Part shown: positions 7,212 through 13,629 of the stretch, one piece after another
Layout: the number at the start of each line of letters is the position of its first letter
How positions within the stretch are numbered: the first letter of the stretch is position 1
NCBI GenBank assembly: GCA_900751035.1
Contig: CAADSF010000235.1
Location: 1-16,686, forward strand
Direction of reading: 5' to 3'
Length of the DNA: 16,686 nucleotides
Source: an uncultured Oscillospiraceae bacterium
Lineage (GTDB): Bacteria > Bacillota > Clostridia > Oscillospirales > Oscillospiraceae
Notes under the pieces: model-generated
Told to the model about the DNA's origin: nothing
Databases searched by the model: none
What the model saw: only the letters and a program-made list of their open reading frames with translations
Position numbers and translations under genes: made by a program

Positions 7212-8240
7212 ATGCTGACCATTCAAAAGCTCCCCTTGTGCTCGAAGGGCACGCCCGTCGCCATTACGCTGGAAAACTGCAAGCATATGCGCGTGACGCT
7301 CCTGTCCTACGGCGCGACGATCCAGTCCATCGTCGTCCCCGACCGGAACGGCGCTTTGACCGACGTGCTGCTCGGCTATGAGACGGTAAAGGAATATGAA
7401 GAAAACGACGGCTATCTCGGCGCGTGCATCGGCCGCAGCGGCAACCGCATCGCGGGCGCAGCCTTCACGCTGAACGGCCAGCGCTTCCGGCTCACGGCCA
7501 ACGAGGGCAAAAATCAGCTCCACGGCGGCCTGTGCGGCTTTGACAGGAAGCTCTGGAATTACGCCTGCCGCGAAAACAGCGTCGAATTCACGACGGTTCT
7601 GGCTGACGGCGAGGAGGGCTACCCCGGAAGGCTTGACGTGTCCATCACCTTCACTCTGACGGACGACAATGCGCTGCACATCGACTACCGCGCCGTCAGC
7701 GGCGCGGATACTGTCGCGAATTTCACCAACCACGCCTATTTTAACCTCAACGGACAGGGCAGCGGCGACGTGCTGGGCCATCTGCTCCAGCTGAACGCCT
7801 CCGCCTATACCCCTGCCGACGCGGCGACGCTGCCGACCGGCGAAATTGCGCCCGTGAACGGCACGTGCATGGACTTCCGCACCGCAAAGCCCATCGGCCA
7901 GGACATTCACGACGCGGCGCTTGCCCCCTTCCGCGGCTACGACACGAACCTCTGCCTCGACGGACAGGGCCTGCGCAAAATCGGACAGGCCGAGGGCGAT
8001 AAGACCGGCATTGTGATGGACGTAGAGACGACGCTTGAGGGCGTGCAGCTCTACACCGGCAACTTTATTTCTGACCGCGTGGGCAAAAACGGCGCACGCT
8101 ACGCGTCCTACAGCGGCTTCTGCCTCGAAACGCAGCACTACCCCGACGCAATCAACCAGCCCGCGTTCCCGTCCCCGGTGCTCCGGCAGGGCGAGCGGCT
8201 GCATGAAACGACCATCTACCGCTTCCGCGTGAGAAAGTGA
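7212..8240 (+). CDS. galM: Aldose 1-epimerase (galactose mutarotase)
   Basis: A 342-residue GalM family protein that interconverts alpha and beta anomers of hexoses such as galactose or glucose in the cytosol. Visible motifs are RSGNRIAGAAF in the N-terminal third, NQLHGG with His104, NHAYFNL with His174 (general acid) and CLETQHYPDAINQPAFPSP with Glu306 (general base). All expected catalytic residues are present and length is normal. Two starts are possible. ATG 7212 is preferred because the only Shine-Dalgarno-like sequence, AAAGGA, ends at 7200 and overlaps the upstream ATG at 7200. It follows the mglC terminator by about 20 bp, and its stop is 9 bp from the kinase start, so galM, kinase and activase form one unit. 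Confidence 0.93.
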   Translation: MLTIQKLPLCSKGTPVAITLENCKHMRVTLLSYGATIQSIVVPDRNGALTDVLLGYETVKEYEENDGYLGACIGRSGNRIAGAAFTLNGQRFRLTANEGKNQLHGGLCGFDRKLWNYACRENSVEFTTVLADGEEGYPGRLDVSITFTLTDDNALHIDYRAVSGADTVANFTNHAYFNLNGQGSGDVLGHLLQLNASAYTPADAATLPTGEIAPVNGTCMDFRTAKPIGQDIHDAALAPFRGYDTNLCLDGQGLRKIGQAEGDKTGIVMDVETTLEGVQLYTGNFISDRVGKNGARYASYSGFCLETQHYPDAINQPAFPSPVLRQGERLHETTIYRFRVRK

Positions 8241-8249
8241 GGCCCGACT

Positions 8250-9740
8250 ATGATCAGCCTTGGCATTGACATCGGCGGAACCGGCTGCAAATGCGTCGCC
8301 TTCCGCGACACCGGCGAGCAGATCGCCATGTCCTACCGCGAATACCCCACGAAGCCCGGTGAGGTGAACCTGAACGCGCTGGCGCTGCGCGAGAGCGTGT
8401 TCTTCGTGATCTCCGACTGCGTCAAAAAGCTGGACGACGCGAAGCAGGTCGCGGCCATCACCGTCTCCTCCTTCGGCGAGTCCTTCGTTCCCGTCGACCG
8501 CAGCGGCCAGCCGCTGAGCGACATCATTCTCTATTTTGCCAACACCGAGAGCGGGGAATTCTCCCGTCTGGTCGAGTCGGTCGGCGCGGAAAAATTCATG
8601 CGCATCACCTGCGTCCTGCCGGACGCGTCGTATTCGCTGGCAAAAATGCTCTATACGCTCCGCACGGCTCCGCGCCCGGTGTGGAAGTTCCTGTTTATTG
8701 CAAGCTACATCTGCTTCTGCCTGTCCGGCGAGACGGTTGCGGACTACTCCCTCGCCTGCCGCAGCATTCTCTTTGACGTGCGGAAGCTGCGCTGGTCGGA
8801 CGAGCTGACGAGCGCCTGCGGCATCGATTCCGACACGCTCCCCGCCGTCCTGCCGACCGGCGCGTGCGCCGGGACGCTCACGCAGGAGGCCGCCTCCGCG
8901 TTCGGCCTGCCGCAGAGCGTCAAGGTCGTCATCGGTTCGCACGACCAGATCGTCAACGCCCTCGGCTGCGGCGTGGCGAACCCCGGCGAAGCCGTCGATA
9001 CGACCGGCACGGTCGAGTGCATCTGCCCGCTGTTCGCGTCCATTCCGGAAACGCTGGAATTTGAGCGCGAAAATTACGCCTGCGTCCCATATCTCGACGG
9101 ACGGGGCTACGTGACCTACGCCTATAATATTTCCGGCGGCGCGGTCGTGCGCTGGTACCGCGATTCGCTGGCGTTCTATCTCAAGCAGGCCGCAAAGGAG
9201 CGCGGCTGCTCCGTCTACGACATCCTGAACGAAACGTGCCCGCCGGAGCCGACGGGGCTGATTGTGCTGCCGTTTTTGCAGGGCATGGGCGGCACGCCGG
9301 ACGTGCTGACCGGTGCGCGGGGCACGATTTACGGCCTCACGATGCACACCTCGCCCGCCGATCTCTACCGCGCGATTCTTGAGGGCCTGACCTTCGAAAT
9401 GCGCTATAACCTCGAAAAGCTTGCCAAATACGACATTCGCCCGACGACGCTCTTTGCTGCGGGCGGCGGCGCGAAATCGCCTGTCTGGAGGCAAATCAAG
9501 GCGGATATTCTGGGCGCGGAAATCCGGCCCACGCTGGCAGACGAGGCCGGTGCGCTCGGCAGCGCAATTCTCGGCCTTGCCGCCGCGACCGGCGAAACCG
9601 ACCGGACGGCCCTTGCCGCCCGCTTCGTCCGCTACGGCCAGACGGCAAAGCCCGACGCGCAGCGCCGTGCGTATTACGAAAAGCAGTTCGCGCTCTATAA
9701 AGAGCTGCGCGAGTTTGAGGTCCGCCATGCCCGCGGATAA
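8250..9740 (+). CDS. FGGY-family carbohydrate kinase
   Basis: A 496-residue sugar kinase of the FGGY family (xylulokinase, rhamnulokinase, fuculokinase, gluconokinase group). It transfers phosphate from ATP to a ketose or polyol in the cytosol. The N-terminal nucleotide-binding strand is LGIDIGGTGCK (residues 4-14). The catalytic aspartate is Asp232 in GSHDQ. The second ATPase-fold glycine motif is GGGAKSPVWRQIKADIL starting at 405, followed by the usual DEAGALGSAILG. A GAGG sequence overlapping the galM stop serves as ribosome site. The stop at 9738-9740 lies 14 bp inside the next gene. With the isomerase-like protein and the class II aldolase it completes an isomerase-kinase-aldolase route. 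Subfamily and substrate cannot be set by eye; xylulokinase-like annotation is likely by default. Confidence 0.9.
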   Translation: MISLGIDIGGTGCKCVAFRDTGEQIAMSYREYPTKPGEVNLNALALRESVFFVISDCVKKLDDAKQVAAITVSSFGESFVPVDRSGQPLSDIILYFANTESGEFSRLVESVGAEKFMRITCVLPDASYSLAKMLYTLRTAPRPVWKFLFIASYICFCLSGETVADYSLACRSILFDVRKLRWSDELTSACGIDSDTLPAVLPTGACAGTLTQEAASAFGLPQSVKVVIGSHDQIVNALGCGVANPGEAVDTTGTVECICPLFASIPETLEFERENYACVPYLDGRGYVTYAYNISGGAVVRWYRDSLAFYLKQAAKERGCSVYDILNETCPPEPTGLIVLPFLQGMGGTPDVLTGARGTIYGLTMHTSPADLYRAILEGLTFEMRYNLEKLAKYDIRPTTLFAAGGGAKSPVWRQIKADILGAEIRPTLADEAGALGSAILGLAAATGETDRTALAARFVRYGQTAKPDAQRRAYYEKQFALYKELREFEVRHARG

Positions 9741-10596
9741 CGCATCGACAGTCGGAACTGTCTTTGACATCAAGCAGCTGGCCGTCTACGACGGCCCCGG
9801 CATCCGCACGACGGTGTTTCTGAAGGGCTGCCCGCTGCACTGTATGTGGTGTCACAACCCGGAGGGACTTTCCTACAAGCCGCAGCTGATGGTGTCGACA
9901 AACAACTGCCTGCACTGCGGGGCCTGTGTCAGAGCCTGTCCGAACGGCGGAAACGCCTGCACGGCCTGCAGCCAGTGTATCCGCGCCTGCCCGCAGGGCC
10001 TGCGCAAGCTCTGCGGAACGCGCTGTACGGCGGAGGCACTGGCCCGGAAGCTTCTGCGAGACAAAGACTACCTTGCCGCGATGTCCGGCGGCGTGACCTT
10101 CTCCGGCGGCGAACCGACCGGGCAGCCGGAATTCCTGCTGGAAACGCTGGACCGCGTCGCGGGTATGCACCGCGCAATCGAAACGAGCGGCTATTGCAGC
10201 GGCAGCGTATTCGAGGCCGTGCTGGCGCGGGTCGAGTATGTCATGATGGATTTGAAGCTGATGGACCCGGCGCAGCACCGGCGCTATACCGGCGTATCCA
10301 ACGAGCCGATTCTGGAAAACCTCGAACGGCTGAAAAGGAGCGGAAAGCCGTTCCGCATCCGCATCCCGGTCATCCACGGCGTCAACGATTCGGACGAGAA
10401 TTTTGACGCCACGGCCCGCCGTCTTCTGGACGCGGATGATCTGGAACAGGTCGAGCTGCTGCCGTACCACGTGACGGCGGGCGCGAAATACGAGATGGTC
10501 GGCCTCACCTACCGCCCGGAATTCGACACCGCCGCCGTACCGAGCCTGAACACGGAAATCTTCCGCCGCTATGGTTTGAACTGCACGCACCTGTAG
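9727..10596 (+). CDS. Glycyl-radical enzyme activating protein (radical SAM)
   Basis: A 289-residue radical SAM activase of the PflA type. These proteins use S-adenosylmethionine and a [4Fe-4S] cluster to place a glycyl radical on a partner enzyme. The radical SAM motif is Cys35-x3-Cys39-x2-Cys42 (CPLHCMWC). An inserted bacterial ferredoxin domain carries Cys61/64/67/71 and Cys78/81/84/88, enough for two further [4Fe-4S] clusters, as in activases of dehydratases and decarboxylases rather than classic PflA. FSGGEPT follows, as expected for SAM binding. The start ATG 9727 overlaps the kinase by 14 bp, so the two are translationally coupled; an upstream extension of the frame runs inside the kinase and is rejected. 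No glycyl-radical enzyme is encoded in the window, so the partner is unknown. Confidence 0.93.
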   Translation: MPADNASTVGTVFDIKQLAVYDGPGIRTTVFLKGCPLHCMWCHNPEGLSYKPQLMVSTNNCLHCGACVRACPNGGNACTACSQCIRACPQGLRKLCGTRCTAEALARKLLRDKDYLAAMSGGVTFSGGEPTGQPEFLLETLDRVAGMHRAIETSGYCSGSVFEAVLARVEYVMMDLKLMDPAQHRRYTGVSNEPILENLERLKRSGKPFRIRIPVIHGVNDSDENFDATARRLLDADDLEQVELLPYHVTAGAKYEMVGLTYRPEFDTAAVPSLNTEIFRRYGLNCTHL

Positions 10597-10675
10597 GCTA
10601 TGTTTTGCACGGACAATTCCCGGCCCTGTCAGCGGCACTTGCTTTTCCCCGCCCATGTCCCGACTGTATCCGCGC

Positions 10676-10707
10676 GGTCAATCTGCCACACTAAGGGCAG
10701 ATTGACC
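10676..10707. repeat. 12-bp inverted repeat upstream of the SLH protein gene
   Basis: GGTCAATCTGCC at 10676-10687 and GGCAGATTGACC at 10696-10707 form a perfect 12-bp stem with an 8-nt loop. No T run follows on either strand, so a classic intrinsic terminator is unlikely. The 3' arm ends only 3 nt before the AGAGGGG ribosome site of the next gene, so it could affect translation or be an operator. The rest of 10597-10675 shows no gene and no convincing promoter. Confidence 0.6.
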
Positions 10708-10723
10708 GGAAGAGGGGATGCAG

Positions 10724-11392
10724 ATGAAAAAACAGCTGAGAGGGCTTTGGTGCGCGGCGCTGCTGGCGGCGGTGCTGGCGCTTCCTGCGCAGGCGGCGGA
10801 GCAGACGCACCGCGCCTATCTTTGCGGCTACCCGGACGGAAGCATCCGGCCGGACGCGCCCGTTACGCGGGCGCAGCTTGCCTGTGCGCTCGTGCGGCTG
10901 GCGGATGGACCGCTGCCGGAGCCGGAGCGCGTGACGTTTTTCGACGTGCCGGGCGGCCATTGGGCCTGCACGCAGATTTGTCAGCTTGCGGGGCTTGGAC
11001 TTCTGCCGTTTGGAGACGGCGGATGGTTTTTGCCGTCTGCCGCGGTCAGCTGGCGGGAGCTGTGCAGCGTGCTGGACACGCTGACAGGCTCGGAGACGGG
11101 CCGCGAGGCGTTCCCGGCGCTGACCGGTGCGTGGGAGAGCAAACCCGTCTTCAAGGCGGGGCAGGGGAGCGCTGCAGGCGGCGCGGCGGTCAGCCGGGCG
11201 GAGCTTGCACGCGCAATCAACAGCCTGCTCTCCCGCAGTCCGGACAGGGAGGACGCGCAGCTGCGTGCCGCCGCTTGGTACTGGGACAATCAGGACGAGA
11301 CGGCATGGTATTTTGCCGAGCTGATCGAGGCGTCGGTCGACCATACCTGCCGCGTCCCGAACGCGGCGGAGCAGTGGACGGCAATTGGATAA
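10724..11392 (+). CDS. Small exported S-layer-homology (SLH) domain protein
   Basis: A 222-residue secreted protein. The signal peptide MKKQLRGLWCAALLAAVLAL ends near PAQA-AE (cleavage about residue 24). The first SLH unit is clear: GYPDGSIRPDAPVTRAQLACALVRL at 35-59. A second, more diverged unit spans FFDVPGGHWA (72-81) to WRELCSVL (110-117), and a third ends AVSRAELARAINSLLSR near 155-171. SLH repeats bind secondary cell-wall polymers. After them only about 50 residues remain, ending EQWTAIG, with no enzyme domain, so the protein may be a short wall-bound protein or the truncated front of a larger one. ATG 10724 is chosen over ATG 10718 because AGAGGGG at 10711-10717 is correctly spaced only for 10724. 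It has no evident link to either neighbouring pathway. Confidence 0.85.
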   Translation: MKKQLRGLWCAALLAAVLALPAQAAEQTHRAYLCGYPDGSIRPDAPVTRAQLACALVRLADGPLPEPERVTFFDVPGGHWACTQICQLAGLGLLPFGDGGWFLPSAAVSWRELCSVLDTLTGSETGREAFPALTGAWESKPVFKAGQGSAAGGAAVSRAELARAINSLLSRSPDREDAQLRAAAWYWDNQDETAWYFAELIEASVDHTCRVPNAAEQWTAIG

Positions 11393-11455
11393 GAAGTGTT
11401 CCGCAATCTCAAACGGCGTGCAAAATGCTCAAAAATGGGGCGCGAAGTTTGTAAA

Positions 11456-11509
11456 AAATGGCGGGCAGAAAATTTGACAGGAGCATTGAATTTTTTTTGC
11501 CCGCCATTT
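11456..11509. repeat. Inverted repeat overlapping the ssnA promoter
   Basis: AAATGGCGGGCA at 11456-11467 and TGCCCGCCATTT at 11498-11509 are perfect 12-bp arms around a 30-nt AT-rich centre. That centre contains further partial complementarity (AAAATT against AATTTT). The right arm touches the -10 hexamer and the -35 lies between the arms, which suggests an operator for a dimeric or looping regulator. The T run is in the loop, not after the stem, so it is not a standard terminator for the SLH gene. Bases 11393-11455 show nothing else. Confidence 0.65.
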
Positions 11510-11514
11510 ATAAT
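11486..11514 (+). promoter_or_regulatory. Strong sigma-70-type promoter for ssnA
   Basis: The -35 TTGAAT at 11486-11491 and consensus -10 TATAAT at 11509-11514 are separated by exactly 17 bp. Transcription would start near 11521 and give a leader of about 145 nt before ssnA. A TTGACA at 11474-11479 lies 29 bp from the same -10, too far to be its partner. Confidence 0.75.
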
Positions 11515-11521
11515 GAAACTA

Positions 11522-11665
11522 CAATCTAAGATTGGTAGCTGTAAGGAAGTGTTTCGCACACGGGCTGCAACTATCACTCGGCTTGCACGGCAGAGTGTTT
11601 CAGATGAAGATCTGAAGCACTTTTGTTATATGCACCGGTGAGCATCACGAAAAGGAGGAACCCCC
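11522..11665 (+). promoter_or_regulatory. Structured leader RNA of ssnA, putative riboswitch or attenuator
   Basis: The leader folds into several elements. One stem pairs 11532-11539 with 11564-11570 (one bulge, one G-U) and is capped by GTGT-TTCGC-ACAC (11549-11561). A 12-bp hairpin runs 11594-11605/11610-11621 with loop GAAG, followed by TTT-GTTATAT, and so resembles a weak intrinsic terminator. CACTC at 11575-11579 can pair with GAGTG at 11593-11597, which is the base of that hairpin's 5' arm, so the two pairings exclude each other. This is the logic of an antiterminator/terminator switch. AAGGAGGA at 11652-11659 is the ssnA ribosome site. I do not recognise a known riboswitch class. Purine-related ligands are a guess from the gene context. 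Confidence 0.5.
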
Positions 11666-13009
11666 ATGAACTTACTCACAAACGGACGCGTCATCACCCG
11701 CGACGAGGGCGGCAAGGGCTATTACGAAAAAGGCGCCGTCGCCTATGAAGGCACCAAAATCGTCGAGGTCGGCGAAGAAGCCGCACTGCGCGCAAAATAC
11801 CCGCAGGCCGAGATCATCGACGCCAAGGGCGGCGTCATCATGCCCGCGTTCATCAACGCGCACACCCACATCTATTCCGCGCTTGCACGCGGCCTGTCCA
11901 TCGTCGGCAACAACCCCACGAACTTCTATGAAGTCCTCGACGGTACATGGTGGGCCATGGACCGCAGGTTGACGCTCGAAGGCTCCCGCGCCTCCGCCGA
12001 CGCACTCTATATCGACTGCATCAAGCAGGGCGTCACGACCATCTTTGACCATCACGCGGCCTACTGCGAAATTCCCGGCTCCCTGTTCCAGATCGGCGAG
12101 AGCGCCAGGAAGTTCGGCATCCGCTCCTGTCTGTGCTATGAGGTCTCCGACCGCGACGGCGAGGAAAAGTGCCTGCAGGCCATCAAGGAGAATGCCGACT
12201 GGATCACCTACTGCGAGCAGCAGAAGGACCCGATGCTTGCCGCCATGTTCGGCGGTCATGCGCTGTTCACCATCTCCGACAAGACCTTTGACCGCATGGT
12301 TGAGGCCAACAACGGCCGCACCGGCTATCACATCCACGTCTCCGAGGGCATGAACGACGTCTATGACAGCCTGCAGAACTATGGCCGCCGCCCCGTGCAG
12401 CGCCTGCACGACCACGGCATTCTGGGCGACAAGACCATTCTCGGTCACTGCATCCATGTGAACCCGGCTGAAATCGAGCTTATCCAGAACACCCGCACCA
12501 TGGTCGTCAACAACCCCGAATCCAATATGTCCAACGCCGTCGGTGTCTGCCCGGTGCTGCCGCTTTCGAAGGCTGGCATCCTGCTCGGCCTCGGCACCGA
12601 CGCATGGACGAACGACATGATCGAATCGCTCAAGGCTGCGCTCTGCGTCCAGCGCCTGAACGCCTGCCTGCCGAACGTCGCATGGTGCGAAGTGACCGGT
12701 ATGCTGTTCAAGAACAACGCGAAGATCGGCGCAAAGTACTTCCCGGACGAGCTGGGCGTTCTCAAGGCCGGGGCTGCTGCCGACATCATCGTCATGGATT
12801 ACAAGCCGTTCACCCCGTTCTCGGACGAGAATATCGACGGCCACATTCTCTTCGGCATGACCGGCAAGCTCTGCCGCACGACGATTGCCAACGGCAAGCT
12901 TCTCATGAAGGACCGCGAGCTCATCGGCATCGACGAGGAAGCTGAAAACGCCCACATCCTCGAAGCCGCCAAGAAGCTCTGGGGCGCACTGAACCACAGA
13001 GAATATTAA
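11666..13009 (+). CDS. ssnA: Putative aminohydrolase SsnA (amidohydrolase superfamily)
   Basis: A 447-residue metal-dependent hydrolase of the SsnA family (TIGR03314 type), related to cytosine/guanine deaminases and chlorohydrolases. The metal site is complete: His66 and His68 in NAHTHIYS, His224 in HIHVSEG, His261 in GHCIH and Asp312 in LGTDAW. No signal peptide is seen. Family members occur with ygfK, xdh-type hydroxylases and selenium genes. In gut anaerobes they belong to the cluster that degrades uric acid and other purines to short-chain fatty acids. The exact reaction of SsnA is not settled; ring opening or deamination of a purine intermediate is plausible. It is the first gene after the strong promoter and structured leader, with an AAGGAGGA site before ATG 11666. 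A MITE-like repeat follows. Confidence 0.93.
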   Translation: MNLLTNGRVITRDEGGKGYYEKGAVAYEGTKIVEVGEEAALRAKYPQAEIIDAKGGVIMPAFINAHTHIYSALARGLSIVGNNPTNFYEVLDGTWWAMDRRLTLEGSRASADALYIDCIKQGVTTIFDHHAAYCEIPGSLFQIGESARKFGIRSCLCYEVSDRDGEEKCLQAIKENADWITYCEQQKDPMLAAMFGGHALFTISDKTFDRMVEANNGRTGYHIHVSEGMNDVYDSLQNYGRRPVQRLHDHGILGDKTILGHCIHVNPAEIELIQNTRTMVVNNPESNMSNAVGVCPVLPLSKAGILLGLGTDAWTNDMIESLKAALCVQRLNACLPNVAWCEVTGMLFKNNAKIGAKYFPDELGVLKAGAAADIIVMDYKPFTPFSDENIDGHILFGMTGKLCRTTIANGKLLMKDRELIGIDEEAENAHILEAAKKLWGALNHREY

Positions 13010-13019
13010 GAAACGCACT

Positions 13020-13126
13020 CTGTAGGGGCGGACGACTCTGTCCGCCCGCAGAATGCAGCGATTTTCTGGAAATCTGAGGCGAATTCGTAACATTTATCGG
13101 GTCGACAGAGTCGCCGGCCCCTACAG
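13020..13126. mobile_element. MITE-like 107-bp inverted-repeat element
   Basis: The ends are terminal inverted repeats. CTGTAGGGGCGGACGACTC starts at 13020, and the reverse complement of 13103-13126 begins CTGTAGGGGCCGGCGACTC; the 24-bp ends differ at three positions. The left end also folds on itself: GGGCGGAC (13026-13033) pairs with GTCCGCCC (13040-13047). There is no coding capacity and no clear target-site duplication. It fills most of the 139-bp gap between ssnA and the next gene, ending 8 bp before that gene's ribosome site. A second copy of its end occurs at 16668. This fits a non-autonomous palindromic repeat family dispersed in the genome. Confidence 0.75.
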
Positions 13127-13148
13127 CGGAAGATAGGAGGGCAGCCCA

Positions 13149-13598
13149 ATGTACGAAACCACCCGTCAGAGAGTCTGCAAGTGGCTCCTGCTTGCTGTGC
13201 TCGTCTTCTCCACGCTCGACGCCGCGCTGTTTGCCCTCTTCGATATCGGAACGGAACGGCTCGGTCTGCGCTGTCTCAATTCGTTCTTTGAATTCTACCT
13301 GCCGGAACTGTTTCCGGGGAAGCTGACCGTGTATGTCGCCGCGTTTGCCGGGCTGGCCGCGCTGGCCGGCTGGGTCCTGCTGCTCTGCGGAAAACGTGCG
13401 GGAGTAACCGTGATCTTTGCCGTTTCAGTCCTTCCGTTTTTCAAAAGTATTCTGATCTTCCTGACCAGCATTCTGGCCCTGTTCAGCGCAGCGGATCTCG
13501 GCGCGCAGGCGCTGGCCTTCGCAAAGGATCTTCTGACATTCGTCACAGCCGGGCTGCCCATCGTATTGATGCTGTTCTGGAAGGGCCGCGGCTACTAA
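13149..13598 (+). CDS. Unrecognised small integral membrane protein between ssnA and ygfK
   Basis: A 149-residue hydrophobic protein that I do not recognise. Four transmembrane segments are likely: about residues 11-33, 60-80, 84-112 and 126-144. The termini are short and the C-terminus is positively charged (WKGRGY). There is no lipobox, metal-binding cysteine pair or enzyme motif. ATG 13149 has a clear AGGAGG at 13135-13140, immediately right of the MITE-like element. It ends 31 bp before ygfK, so it is probably co-transcribed with ssnA and ygfK. Position suggests a role in the same pathway, such as membrane docking or transport, but four helices are few for a purine transporter. It could also be an unrelated passenger. 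Confidence 0.75.
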   Translation: MYETTRQRVCKWLLLAVLVFSTLDAALFALFDIGTERLGLRCLNSFFEFYLPELFPGKLTVYVAAFAGLAALAGWVLLLCGKRAGVTVIFAVSVLPFFKSILIFLTSILALFSAADLGAQALAFAKDLLTFVTAGLPIVLMLFWKGRGY

Positions 13599-13616
13599 AT
13601 TCGCAGCTACTAAATT
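13591..13616 (+). repeat. 15-bp in-frame duplication over a stop codon
   Basis: GCTACTAAATT occurs at 13591-13601 and again at 13606-13616, exactly 15 bp apart. The TAC-TAA end of the membrane-protein gene is therefore repeated in frame, giving a back-up stop five codons later, just before the ygfK ribosome site TTGGAGGT. It looks like a small tandem duplication. Confidence 0.8.
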
Positions 13617-13629
13617 TGGAGGTAATCAC

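Noticed and set aside
9421..9726. N-terminal extension of the activase inside the kinase gene
   Set aside because: The extension is Arg/Ser-rich shadow coding. The activase family starts shortly before the FDIKQLAVYDGPGIR motif, matching ATG 9727.
7146..9773. An 875-residue minus-strand open frame across galM and the kinase
   Set aside because: It covers two clear plus-strand genes and a terminator. Its translation is Arg/Ala/Val/Asp-rich without motifs, typical of an antisense shadow.
11474..11514. TTGACA at 11474-11479 as the -35 partner of TATAAT
   Set aside because: The gap is 29 bp. TTGAAT at 11486-11491 gives the ideal 17-bp spacer.
11396..11641. A possible 81-residue plus-strand gene after the SLH gene
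   Set aside because: It spans the inverted repeat, the promoter and the leader RNA, has no ribosome site and no recognisable sequence.
13020..13126. CRISPR-like repeat or transcription terminator for ssnA
   Set aside because: There is no repeat-spacer periodicity and no U-tract. The inverted ends and the second copy at 16668 fit a dispersed MITE-like element.
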